Source: Candidatus Berkelbacteria bacterium CG_4_9_14_3_um_filter_39_23
Lineage (GTDB): Bacteria > Patescibacteriota > UBA1384 > GWA2-35-9 > CG2-30-39-44
NCBI GenBank assembly: GCA_002789815.1
Contig: PFTZ01000032.1
Span: 1-18,438, forward strand
Reading direction: 5' to 3'
Length of the DNA stretch: 18,438 nt
A program made the position numbers and the translations under genes. Under the pieces are notes generated by a model. It searched no databases and was not told the DNA's origin. It saw only the letters and a list, made by a program, of their open reading frames with translations. Of this stretch, positions 1-5,840 are shown in pieces (position 1 is the stretch's first letter; every line of letters begins with the position of its first letter).

Positions 1-2
1 TA

Positions 3-22
3 TAGAAAATAAACATTTTCTA
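3..22. repeat. Small hairpin at the window edge
   Basis: Two 8-base arms (3-10 and 15-22) are perfectly complementary around a 4-base loop. The stem is mostly A/T and no T-run follows on the + strand. It may be the terminator of a gene that ends before the window, but neither direction can be confirmed because the sequence starts here. Confidence 0.3.
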
Positions 23-78
23 ACGGGGATGACAAGGGGGTGGAATGATAATTTGCGTAAGTTGTGACATTAGATATT

Positions 79-1164
79 ATGAAAAAAAAAGTTCTTGTCG
101 GACTATCGGGTGGGGTTGACTCGTCGGTTTCAGCATATCTACTCAAAAAACAGGGCTATGAAGTAATCAGCGCTTTTATTTTAATCTCGCCACCAATGCT
201 ACAAGATTTTTTCAAGCAAAAAAAGACGATTACTTGTCCGTGGTCGCTTGATCTTCGGCTAGCGCGTCAAGTCGCTTCCCAGCTCAATATTCCGTTTTAT
301 ATTTTTGATTTTTCTCGCAACTATGAAAAAGCAGTATTAAAAAATTTTATTTCAGAGTATAAAAAAGGGAGCACCCCTAATCCAGATGTGTTGTGTAATC
401 AAGCGATTAAGTTTGGGCAATTTCTGCGCATTGCCCAAAAAGTTGGCGCAGACTATGTGGCAACCGGGCATTATGCCGGAAAATTGAAAAATTGCATCAC
501 ACGTGGGAAAGACAAAAGCAAGGATCAAAGCTATTTTTTATGGAAGCTGGATAAAAACCAGATTCAAAAAGCGATTTTTCCCCTGTCTAAATTGCATAAA
601 AGTGAAGTGAGAAAAATTGCCAGCCAAGCCAAATTGCCAACCGCCTCCCGTCCAGACAGCCAGGGAATTTGTTTTTTAGGTCAGATAAAAGTCCAAGATT
701 TTTTGAGCCATCAATTAAAAAACAAGCCAGGGCGCATCATCAACAATAAAAACGAAATCCTAGGCGAGCATCAAGGTCTCTGGCGTTATACTATCGGTCA
801 GAAAATTGCTGGGTTGCGATTTACTGGCACTTCGTATGCTGGCAAAGATATTCCGCTACTTTACGCAACCCGAAAAAATTTGTTGAAAAATTATTTGCTG
901 GTTGGTCCACTTGCTAGCCCCGAGCTTTATTCTCGACAAATTGCGATCAACCAAACTAACTTTGGTAAATTTAATCCTAGCCAACAAACCCTTTGCCAGA
1001 TCCGCTATGGTCAAGCTCCTCAAAAATGCCAGGTTAAAATGCAAAAAAATTCTGTGGTGGTTGTTTTTGAAAAACAGCAAAGGGCAGTTACCATCGGGCA
1101 ATCGCTGGTTGTTTATCAAGGAGACACATTGGTCGGTGGGGGAATTATCAAATCAATAATTTAA
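79..1164 (+). CDS. mnmA: tRNA-specific 2-thiouridylase MnmA
   Basis: MnmA makes 2-thiouridine at wobble position 34 of tRNAs for Lys, Glu and Gln, using ATP to adenylate the uridine and a persulfide sulfur relay. With the ATG at 79 the protein has 361 residues, the normal family length. An N-type ATP-pyrophosphatase P-loop (SGGVDSS) lies at residues 10-16. PNPDVLCN carries the expected Asp103 and Cys106, TGHYA follows, and GICFLG supplies the second catalytic Cys198. The C-terminal part (about 220-361) fits the family beta domains. A GTG at 64 is in frame, but the ATG gives the canonical beginning MKKKVLVGLSGG. One oddity is that the usual MKNW-like segment after the first helix is replaced by ILISPP, though the downstream cysteines are intact. 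No Shine-Dalgarno is visible. Function is confident. Confidence 0.95.
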   Translation: MKKKVLVGLSGGVDSSVSAYLLKKQGYEVISAFILISPPMLQDFFKQKKTITCPWSLDLRLARQVASQLNIPFYIFDFSRNYEKAVLKNFISEYKKGSTPNPDVLCNQAIKFGQFLRIAQKVGADYVATGHYAGKLKNCITRGKDKSKDQSYFLWKLDKNQIQKAIFPLSKLHKSEVRKIASQAKLPTASRPDSQGICFLGQIKVQDFLSHQLKNKPGRIINNKNEILGEHQGLWRYTIGQKIAGLRFTGTSYAGKDIPLLYATRKNLLKNYLLVGPLASPELYSRQIAINQTNFGKFNPSQQTLCQIRYGQAPQKCQVKMQKNSVVVVFEKQQRAVTIGQSLVVYQGDTLVGGGIIKSII

Positions 1165-1253
1165 AATTTATCATTTCAAATTAAGCCACAAGTCAAGCCC
1201 AAAATCGCAATTATCCATTCGTGTCAAGTAGCCAAACCATTTAACCCAACTCG

Positions 1254-1288
1254 CCTCGCCATAGTTAGATTTTACGCTACTTGAGGCG
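1254..1288. repeat. 35-bp direct repeat, copy 1
   Basis: First of two identical 35-base units in the mnmA-S41 protease gap (1165-1420), which has no other gene. The unit begins CCTCGCCATAG and ends CTACTTGAGGCG. Here CGCCTC (1252-1257) can pair with GAGGCG (1283-1288). A 9-base segment at 1224-1232 (TCAAGTAGC) is also complementary to 1276-1284, so alternative hairpins are possible. Confidence 0.85.
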
Positions 1289-1344
1289 CGTCAAGAAAAT
1301 TTAAGTCGCGATAATTTCGGTTAGATTTTTAAATTGCTCAACCA

Positions 1345-1379
1345 CCTCGCCATAGTTAGATTTTACGCTACTTGAGGCG
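1345..1379. repeat. 35-bp direct repeat, copy 2
   Basis: Exact second copy of the 1254-1288 unit, offset by 91 bases. It ends 6 bases before the -35 hexamer of the protease promoter, so it could be an operator or activator site. The sequences between and around the copies are not clearly related, so only the 35-base core is duplicated. Confidence 0.85.
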
Positions 1380-1385
1380 GCATTT

Positions 1386-1413
1386 TTTACAATAAGTTTA
1401 ATTATGTTATAAT
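1386..1413 (+). promoter_or_regulatory. Promoter of the S41 protease gene (leaderless type)
   Basis: TTTACA (1386-1391), a 16-base spacer, then TATAAT (1408-1413) preceded by TG (1405-1406), forming an extended -10. The start codon at 1421 lies 7 bases beyond the -10, so transcription should begin at or next to the A of ATG. No Shine-Dalgarno fits between them. Confidence 0.75.
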
Positions 1414-1420
1414 AAGTCTT

Positions 1421-2587
1421 ATGTCAAATCGCAATAAATATCTTTTTCTTTTTTTATTTATCGTCTCTTTTTCGACTGGTTATGGTTTGGGGTATAAAAA
1501 TATCCAAGCTCGCAACGTAGAAGTGGTCAATCGCCAAAGCGCTGACAAAGAGGTTGATTTTGATTTATTTTGGCAAGTTTGGTCGCGGGTTAAGGAAAAA
1601 ACCATTGGTGAGATTAAACCCAAAGAGATGGTCTATGGAGCGATCAAGGGTATGGTCGCCTCTCTCAAGGATCCGTTTTCAGTTTATTTTAATCCAGACG
1701 AAGCCAAGGAATTTTTAAGCGATGTTAATGGCGAGTTTGAAGGGATTGGCGCGGAGCTGGCAGTGCAAGACGAAAATTTAACAGTGGTGGCGCCGCTTGA
1801 CGGTTCGCCTGCTAAAGAAGCGGGGCTGTTGCCCAAGGATGTGATTGTAGCGATTGACGATGTGGCTAGTTCAACGATAAATTTTGACGAAGCCATTGCT
1901 AAAATTCGGGGTGAAAAAGGTAGCCAAGTGAAATTGACCCTTGCGCGTCCGGGTAAAAAAGAAACTTTCAACCTCATCATTACCCGCTCGCTAATTAAGG
2001 TTGATTCGGTTAAATCAGAAATTCGCGCAGACGGCATCGGGGTGATAAAAATTTCTCAATTTTCTAGCGATACTTTTGCTGGTGTAAAAAATGCCCTGGG
2101 CGATTTTGAAAAAGCTGGGGTTAAAGGAATGGTGCTGGATATGCGCAACAATCCGGGCGGGTTGTTTGACAGCTCGGTAAATGTAGCATCGCTTTTTATC
2201 CCTGAGGGGGTGGTGGTGTCAGAACAAGGTCGGGCAGGCAAAGAAGATTTTCGCACCACGCAAAAAGCGGTTCTATCAAGTGTGCCACTTAAAGTTTTAA
2301 TTAATGCTGGGTCTGCCTCGGCAGCGGAAATTGTAGCAGGCGCGATTAAAGATTCAGGCAGAGGAAAGTTAATCGGGCAAAAAAGTTTTGGCAAAGGCAC
2401 GATTCAGGATTTGGTTGATTTTCCGGATAAATCAAGTTTGAAAATTACTATTGCCAAATGGCTCACCCCTAGTGGCAGTGAAATTGACAAAAAAGGCATT
2501 GAGCCAGATATTTCAGTTGAAAATAATCCGTCGGAAAAGGATTTGCAGATGGAAAAGGCGATTGCGGAGCTTGGGGGCTCGTTGTAA
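1421..2587 (+). CDS. S41 family C-terminal-processing protease (CtpA/CtpB/Prc type)
   Basis: Membrane-anchored serine protease that trims or degrades envelope proteins from their C termini. The 388 residues show an N-terminal hydrophobic anchor (about 7-25), a helical segment, a PDZ domain (about 103-195, including GIGAEL and SPAKEAGL) and the S41 core. The core has DMRNNPGG (240-247), GSASAAE with catalytic Ser300, and SFGKGTIQ with Lys325 and Gln329. These spacings (25 and 4 residues) match the Ser-Lys-Gln triad of Bacillus CtpB. The C-terminal TPSGSEIDKKGIEPD (349-363) is also typical. The protein is somewhat shorter than many Ctp enzymes because it lacks a C-terminal extension, but the catalytic machinery looks intact. 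Its promoter is leaderless and lies beside two 35-bp repeats. The substrate is unknown. Confidence 0.93.
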   Translation: MSNRNKYLFLFLFIVSFSTGYGLGYKNIQARNVEVVNRQSADKEVDFDLFWQVWSRVKEKTIGEIKPKEMVYGAIKGMVASLKDPFSVYFNPDEAKEFLSDVNGEFEGIGAELAVQDENLTVVAPLDGSPAKEAGLLPKDVIVAIDDVASSTINFDEAIAKIRGEKGSQVKLTLARPGKKETFNLIITRSLIKVDSVKSEIRADGIGVIKISQFSSDTFAGVKNALGDFEKAGVKGMVLDMRNNPGGLFDSSVNVASLFIPEGVVVSEQGRAGKEDFRTTQKAVLSSVPLKVLINAGSASAAEIVAGAIKDSGRGKLIGQKSFGKGTIQDLVDFPDKSSLKITIAKWLTPSGSEIDKKGIEPDISVENNPSEKDLQMEKAIAELGGSL

Positions 2588-2609
2588 TTTCTTTCTTTTT
2601 TGCTATAAT
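2582..2609 (+). promoter_or_regulatory. Promoter of rplI (leaderless type)
   Basis: TTGTAA (2582-2587) overlaps the stop codon of the protease gene. A 16-base spacer leads to TATAAT (2604-2609), with TG at 2601-2602 giving an extended -10. The ATG at 2616 begins 7 bases after the -10 end, with no Shine-Dalgarno. Confidence 0.75.
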
Positions 2610-2615
2610 TAAATT

Positions 2616-2891
2616 ATGAAAGTTGTTTTAAAAAAATCAGTGCCGAATTTGGGAGTAGCTGGAGATGTGAGAAAAGTTAAAAATGGCTATGCTACGAACT
2701 GGCTGATTCCCTATAATTTCGCTGTCCAGTATGGCGCTAACGAAGCTAAAGAAATTATAAAAGTAAAGATATTACGGCATAAAGCGCAAACGGAAAAAAT
2801 TTCAGCGCCAAAATTAAAAGTAAAAAAATCAGTCAAGCGAGTTAAGGCAAAAATTGCCCAAGACGATAAAAAAATTAAAAAAATAAAATAA
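2616..2891 (+). CDS. rplI: Ribosomal protein bL9, truncated form
   Basis: bL9 binds 23S rRNA near the L1 stalk through its N-terminal domain and helps limit ribosome slippage. Residues 1-50 match that domain well: MKVVLKKSVPNLG, a GDVRKVKNGYA segment with the conserved GYA, and NWLIPYNFA. The usual protein is about 150 residues with a long helix and a globular C-terminal domain. This one has 91 residues and ends in a Lys-rich tail (about 65-91) with no recognisable C-terminal domain. The reading frame ends in a clean TAA at 2889-2891, with a new gene soon after, so a shortened L9 is more likely than a sequencing frameshift. The gene has its own leaderless promoter. Confidence 0.88.
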   Translation: MKVVLKKSVPNLGVAGDVRKVKNGYATNWLIPYNFAVQYGANEAKEIIKVKILRHKAQTEKISAPKLKVKKSVKRVKAKIAQDDKKIKKIK

Positions 2892-2962
2892 TTTATTGCT
2901 TAAAATAATTGGCGAATTGAAAATAATGCGAGTCATAATAAATAATAAATCAAGGAGGGAAA

Positions 2963-3940
2963 ATGGAATTGGATTTTTCCAGTCCGCCCAGTCAAAATAA
3001 TAACAGTCAACCAGCTGGCGCGCCCATTGAGCCGCCCATTGAGCCAGTGGCGTCTTCTACATCGCGAGCGCCAATATTAAACGCGACTACACCTATGCCG
3101 TCAGTGTCGTCCAATATACCGCCTGCGACAGGCGCGAGTATTCCGGTTTCAACTGATTCTGGTGGCAATTCGCTTGGGCAATCAGTAGGTCAATCGTCTA
3201 CATCGCCAATGTCCCAAGCTAACGGACGGATGGACGAAATAATGTCCGAGCAAGTGACTACCAAAAATACCGACGTTTCGGCTGGACCGGCTACTGCCAC
3301 CCCAAAAACAAATGAGCCCAAAAAGTCTAAACTAACAATGATATTGCTAATTGTTTTTTTGGTTTTGCTACTAGGTGGCGGGGCGTATGTGGCGTTGGCA
3401 ACTGATTTTGGCAAAAGTTTGTTAGGTCTTAAAACTGCTGATAAAGTAAGCATCACATTAGAGAATAGTCAAATAAGCGATGGAGTTACCGGTGGAACCG
3501 ATGCCGGCTCAACTGTTGCCACCGGAGGAGAAGCTGGAAACGTGGTTACGCCTGATGGCACAGCAACCACCACTGGCGGAGCTACAGCAGGAATTGGCAA
3601 CACGACCAGCGCAATCAGCCAAAATGACACAACTCGCAAATCTCATTTGGTCCAAATTCAAACCGCAGTCGAAGCATATAAAACCCAAACAGGTAAATAC
3701 CCAATTTCAAAAACATATTCAAAAGCTACCAGTTCCGCGAGTGAAATATATTCGCTACTCGTGCCCGACTTTTTGGATAGTATGCCTCAGGATCCCATGG
3801 CGACTGATGGTTGGTGGTATGGCTACAAATCAGTTGATGGTGAAAATTACGCTGTAACAGCGCGACTGGAAGATATAACCGACACACAGGGCGCGCAGGA
3901 TGGCGAGATATTTCTTTACATTTTGACCAACAATAATTAA
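2963..3940 (+). CDS. Single-pass membrane protein with a pseudopilin-like C-terminal domain
   Basis: The 325 residues fall into four parts. Residues 1-120 are a Ser/Pro/Thr/Asn-rich, probably disordered segment with few charges, and 124-146 form one hydrophobic helix preceded by KKSK. Residues 165-220 are a Gly/Thr/Ala-rich linker. The C-terminal domain (about 222-305) resembles the soluble head of GspG-type pseudopilins and minor pilins: RKSHLVQIQTAVEAYK, TGKYP, LVPDFLDSMPQDP, then a YGYKS...YAVTARLE strand pattern. By the positive-inside rule the head faces outside. No prepilin cleavage motif or N-terminal pilin helix exists, so it cannot assemble as a classical pilin. The start is fixed by a strong Shine-Dalgarno, AAGGAGG at 2952-2958, unlike its leaderless neighbours. 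Function is unknown; a surface or adhesion role is inference. Confidence 0.8.
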   Translation: MELDFSSPPSQNNNSQPAGAPIEPPIEPVASSTSRAPILNATTPMPSVSSNIPPATGASIPVSTDSGGNSLGQSVGQSSTSPMSQANGRMDEIMSEQVTTKNTDVSAGPATATPKTNEPKKSKLTMILLIVFLVLLLGGGAYVALATDFGKSLLGLKTADKVSITLENSQISDGVTGGTDAGSTVATGGEAGNVVTPDGTATTTGGATAGIGNTTSAISQNDTTRKSHLVQIQTAVEAYKTQTGKYPISKTYSKATSSASEIYSLLVPDFLDSMPQDPMATDGWWYGYKSVDGENYAVTARLEDITDTQGAQDGEIFLYILTNNN

Positions 3941-3967
3941 ACTTTTCAGATTTAATATTGAGATTTG

Positions 3968-3983
3968 TCCGCCAACTGGCGGA
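3968..3983. repeat. Perfect GC-rich hairpin upstream of lemA
   Basis: TCCGCC and GGCGGA pair perfectly around an AACT loop. No T-run follows in either direction, so it is a weak terminator candidate. A TTGACA follows at once (3984-3989), but no good -10 lies at the right distance. It may be a dispersed palindromic repeat or a protein-binding site. Confidence 0.5.
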
Positions 3984-4057
3984 TTGACATTATAGTTTCT
4001 ACACTTTTATGGCAAAAGGGGAAAAAATAACAAAAAATATAGCGTTAAAACGCAAAA

Positions 4058-4063
4058 TATAAT
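4058..4063 (+). promoter_or_regulatory. Probable -10 box of lemA
   Basis: TATAAT lies 9 bases before the lemA ATG, predicting a leader of only a few bases. There is no Shine-Dalgarno and no convincing -35. A short palindrome, GCGTTAAAACGC (4042-4053), lies just upstream and could be an operator, but its 5-base arms are weak evidence. Confidence 0.5.
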
Positions 4064-4072
4064 CAATAAAAT

Positions 4073-4630
4073 ATGTATTTATACATTTTGATCGCGGTAG
4101 TCGTCGTGCTAGGTTATTTGGTTTTGGTCTACAATGGTTTGATTACTTTGAAGAATCGGACCAAAGAAGCGTGGAGCGATATTGATGTCCAATTAAAACG
4201 GAGATATGATTTGATTCCTAATTTGGTTAAAGTAGTGCAGGGTTATGCCAAACAGGAAAAAGAAGTTTTTGAAAATGTTACTAAAGCGCGCGCTACAGCT
4301 ATTTCTGCCCAAGGCGCACAGGAGCAGGCTAAGGCGGAAAATGCTTTATCGTCAACTTTGAAAACTCTTTTTGCCGTGGCAGAGGCTTACCCGACTCTCC
4401 GCTCATCTGAAAATTTTAAAGCGCTTCAGGACGAATTGTCGGACACGGAGAATAAAATCAGTTCTGCCCGTCGTTTCTACAACTCAAATGTGCGCGACTT
4501 TAATACCAAACTCGAGGTTTTCCCCAACAATATCTTGGGTGGCGCGTTTGGTTTTAAGAATTTTGAACTCTTTCAGTTGCCCGCTGAACAAAAAGAAGTA
4601 GCCACTGAACCACCCAAGGTGGAGATTTAA
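4073..4630 (+). CDS. lemA: LemA family protein
   Basis: LemA proteins are small membrane-anchored helical-bundle proteins of poorly known function, very often encoded next to the metalloprotease HtpX. The 185 residues start with one N-terminal helix (about 3-21), followed by the family signature around residues 24-60 (NGLITLKNRTKEAWSDIDVQ, then RRYDLIPNLV). Later come YPTLRSSENFKALQDEL and ARRFYNSNVRDFN, both highly typical. The C-terminal tail is short and acidic. htpX starts 41 bases downstream on the same strand, which supports the usual lemA-htpX pair. Transcription probably starts from the -10 at 4058. Confidence 0.93.
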   Translation: MYLYILIAVVVVLGYLVLVYNGLITLKNRTKEAWSDIDVQLKRRYDLIPNLVKVVQGYAKQEKEVFENVTKARATAISAQGAQEQAKAENALSSTLKTLFAVAEAYPTLRSSENFKALQDELSDTENKISSARRFYNSNVRDFNTKLEVFPNNILGGAFGFKNFELFQLPAEQKEVATEPPKVEI

Positions 4631-4671
4631 GCGGATTATTGTGAGAATTATTTGATTTTTAATTTACTAAA

Positions 4672-5550
4672 ATGTACGATCAAATTATTTCCAACAAAAG
4701 AAAAACGATTTTGCTTGTCACGCTTGTGGCAAGTTTTGTCATAGCTCTTGGTTGGTTTTTGAGCTGGCAATACAACAATCCGGCAATTTTGTTTTTAGCG
4801 GTGATAATTAGTTTTAGCCAAACTCTTGCCTCTTATTATTATTCAGATAAAATGGCTTTGATGTCCACTGGCGCGCGCTTGGCGCCTTATCAGGATTTTT
4901 TAGCGCTTCACCGGTTAGTAGAAAATTTAGCCATTACCGCTGGCGTCCCAAAGCCAAAAGTTTATATTATACCAAATCAAGGTTTGAACGCGTTCGCTAC
5001 CGGACGCGATCCTGAGCATGCGTCAATCGCTGTGACCGCTGGTTTGCTGGAAAAATTAACCAAACCCCAACTTGAAGGCGTTATCTCGCACGAATTATCG
5101 CATATCAAAAATTATGATATCCGCGTGATGACAATGGTGGTGATTTTGATTGGCATCATTAGCCTAGCGTCAAACTTTTTTCTCCGTTGGCAATTTTGGG
5201 GAGGAGGCAGAGAGCGTGGCGAAGGAGGAAGTGGTAACCAAATCATCGCGCTACTTGGTTTTGTTTTTATAATTTTATCTCCGATTACTGCGATGCTGAT
5301 ACAGCTGGCAATCTCTCGAAAAAGAGAATATCTGGCGGACGCGTCAGGCGCGCTACTTACCCGTTACCCGGAAGGGTTGGCGAGCGCGCTTGAGGTAATC
5401 AGTAAAAACGCGCGACCAATATCTGGCGTTAGTTCTGCCACCGCCCATCTTTTTATCGCCAATCCTTTTACCAAGCAAAATGTTTCGTCTTTGTTTTCAA
5501 CTCATCCGCCGATTAAAGATCGGATAAAAAAATTACGGGAAATGGTTTAG
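4672..5550 (+). CDS. htpX: Membrane zinc metalloprotease HtpX
   Basis: HtpX (M48 family) degrades damaged membrane proteins. The 292 residues contain two N-terminal transmembrane helices (about 12-32 and 37-57), the zinc site HELSH at 140-144 with the catalytic Glu141, and two further hydrophobic segments (about 152-170 and 190-214). The third zinc ligand, Glu219, lies in REYLADASG. The C-terminal STHPPIKDRIKKL is also a family hallmark. A short Gly/Arg/Glu-rich cytoplasmic loop (177-188) separates helices 3 and 4. All catalytic residues are present. No clear promoter lies in the 41-base gap after lemA, so cotranscription is likely. Confidence 0.95.
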   Translation: MYDQIISNKRKTILLVTLVASFVIALGWFLSWQYNNPAILFLAVIISFSQTLASYYYSDKMALMSTGARLAPYQDFLALHRLVENLAITAGVPKPKVYIIPNQGLNAFATGRDPEHASIAVTAGLLEKLTKPQLEGVISHELSHIKNYDIRVMTMVVILIGIISLASNFFLRWQFWGGGRERGEGGSGNQIIALLGFVFIILSPITAMLIQLAISRKREYLADASGALLTRYPEGLASALEVISKNARPISGVSSATAHLFIANPFTKQNVSSLFSTHPPIKDRIKKLREMV

Positions 5551-5567
5551 GGTTCTTGTAAATATTG

Positions 5568-5600
5568 AAAAAAGCATTTTCATAAAGGGTTGAAAATGCT
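5568..5600 (-). terminator. Rho-independent terminator for the small minus-strand gene
   Basis: AGCATTTTC (5573-5581) and GAAAATGCT (5592-5600) form a perfect 9-bp stem with a 10-base loop. Read on the minus strand, the stem is followed at once by six T residues (complement of 5568-5573). It lies 21 bases past the stop codon of the minus-strand gene at 5622-5774. It could also act weakly on htpX transcripts, but no T-run follows in that direction. Confidence 0.7.
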
Positions 5601-5621
5601 CAATTGATTGTCGCCATTTGA

Positions 5622-5774
5622 TTATTCAGATGTGATTTTTTCAAACTGACATTTCAGTAAATTAGGGCATTTGTAACATGGTAAATCAGGGTTACGTAAA
5701 TCAAGCACTCCTTGGCAATCGGGGTCTTTAGGGTTTTCGAGCACAATTACCTTTTCTTCTTTGTCAAACGACAT
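5622..5774 (-). CDS. Small cysteine-containing protein, 50 residues, unknown function
   Basis: I do not recognise a named family. Taken from the ATG at 5774 the protein is 50 residues, charged at both ends, with four cysteines at 20, 33, 36 and 42. The pattern CX12CX2CX5C (PCYKCPNLLKC at 32-42) suggests a metal-binding knuckle, zinc or possibly Fe-S. A longer in-frame extension upstream exists but would overlap ligA and is dominated by Phe/Ile from A/T-rich DNA, so I reject it. Support comes from a G-rich Shine-Dalgarno-like GAGGGGG about 8 bases before the ATG and from a good terminator 21 bases after the stop. It is the only well-supported minus-strand gene in the window and diverges from ligA. 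Metal binding is inferred from the cysteines only. Confidence 0.65.
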   Translation of the reverse strand: MSFDKEEKVIVLENPKDPDCQGVLDLRNPDLPCYKCPNLLKCQFEKITSE

Positions 5775-5828
5775 TTCTGTTTCCCCCTCACACTGTTTAT
5801 TAGCTCTATAAAAAACCAAATTTTTTAG

Positions 5829-5834
5829 TATAAT
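5829..5834 (+). promoter_or_regulatory. -10 box of ligA (leaderless type)
   Basis: TATAAT lies 6 bases before the ligA ATG, the same geometry as for the protease gene, rplI and gatC. No clear -35 or TG extension is visible. The region is shared with the divergent small gene at 5622-5774. Confidence 0.6.
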
Positions 5835-5840
5835 AAAAAT

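Noticed and set aside
64..78. GTG start for mnmA at 64
   Set aside because: It would add MTLDI before the canonical MKKKVLVGLSGG; the ATG at 79 fits the family start better.
856..1119. Minus-strand and alternate-frame reading frames inside mnmA, the protease, ligA, gatB and other genes
   Set aside because: They are shadows of well-identified coding sequences and show no motifs, ribosome sites or spacing of their own.
1254..1379. CRISPR array
   Set aside because: Only two repeat units with a 56-base spacer, no further units and no cas genes.
3984..4010. A lemA promoter at TTGACA with TTTTAT
   Set aside because: The spacing is 15 bases and the -10 match is poor; the TATAAT at 4058 is a better candidate.
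4042..4053. GCGTTAAAACGC palindrome as an operator
   Set aside because: Arms of 5 bases in A/T-rich DNA occur by chance; no second copy supports it.
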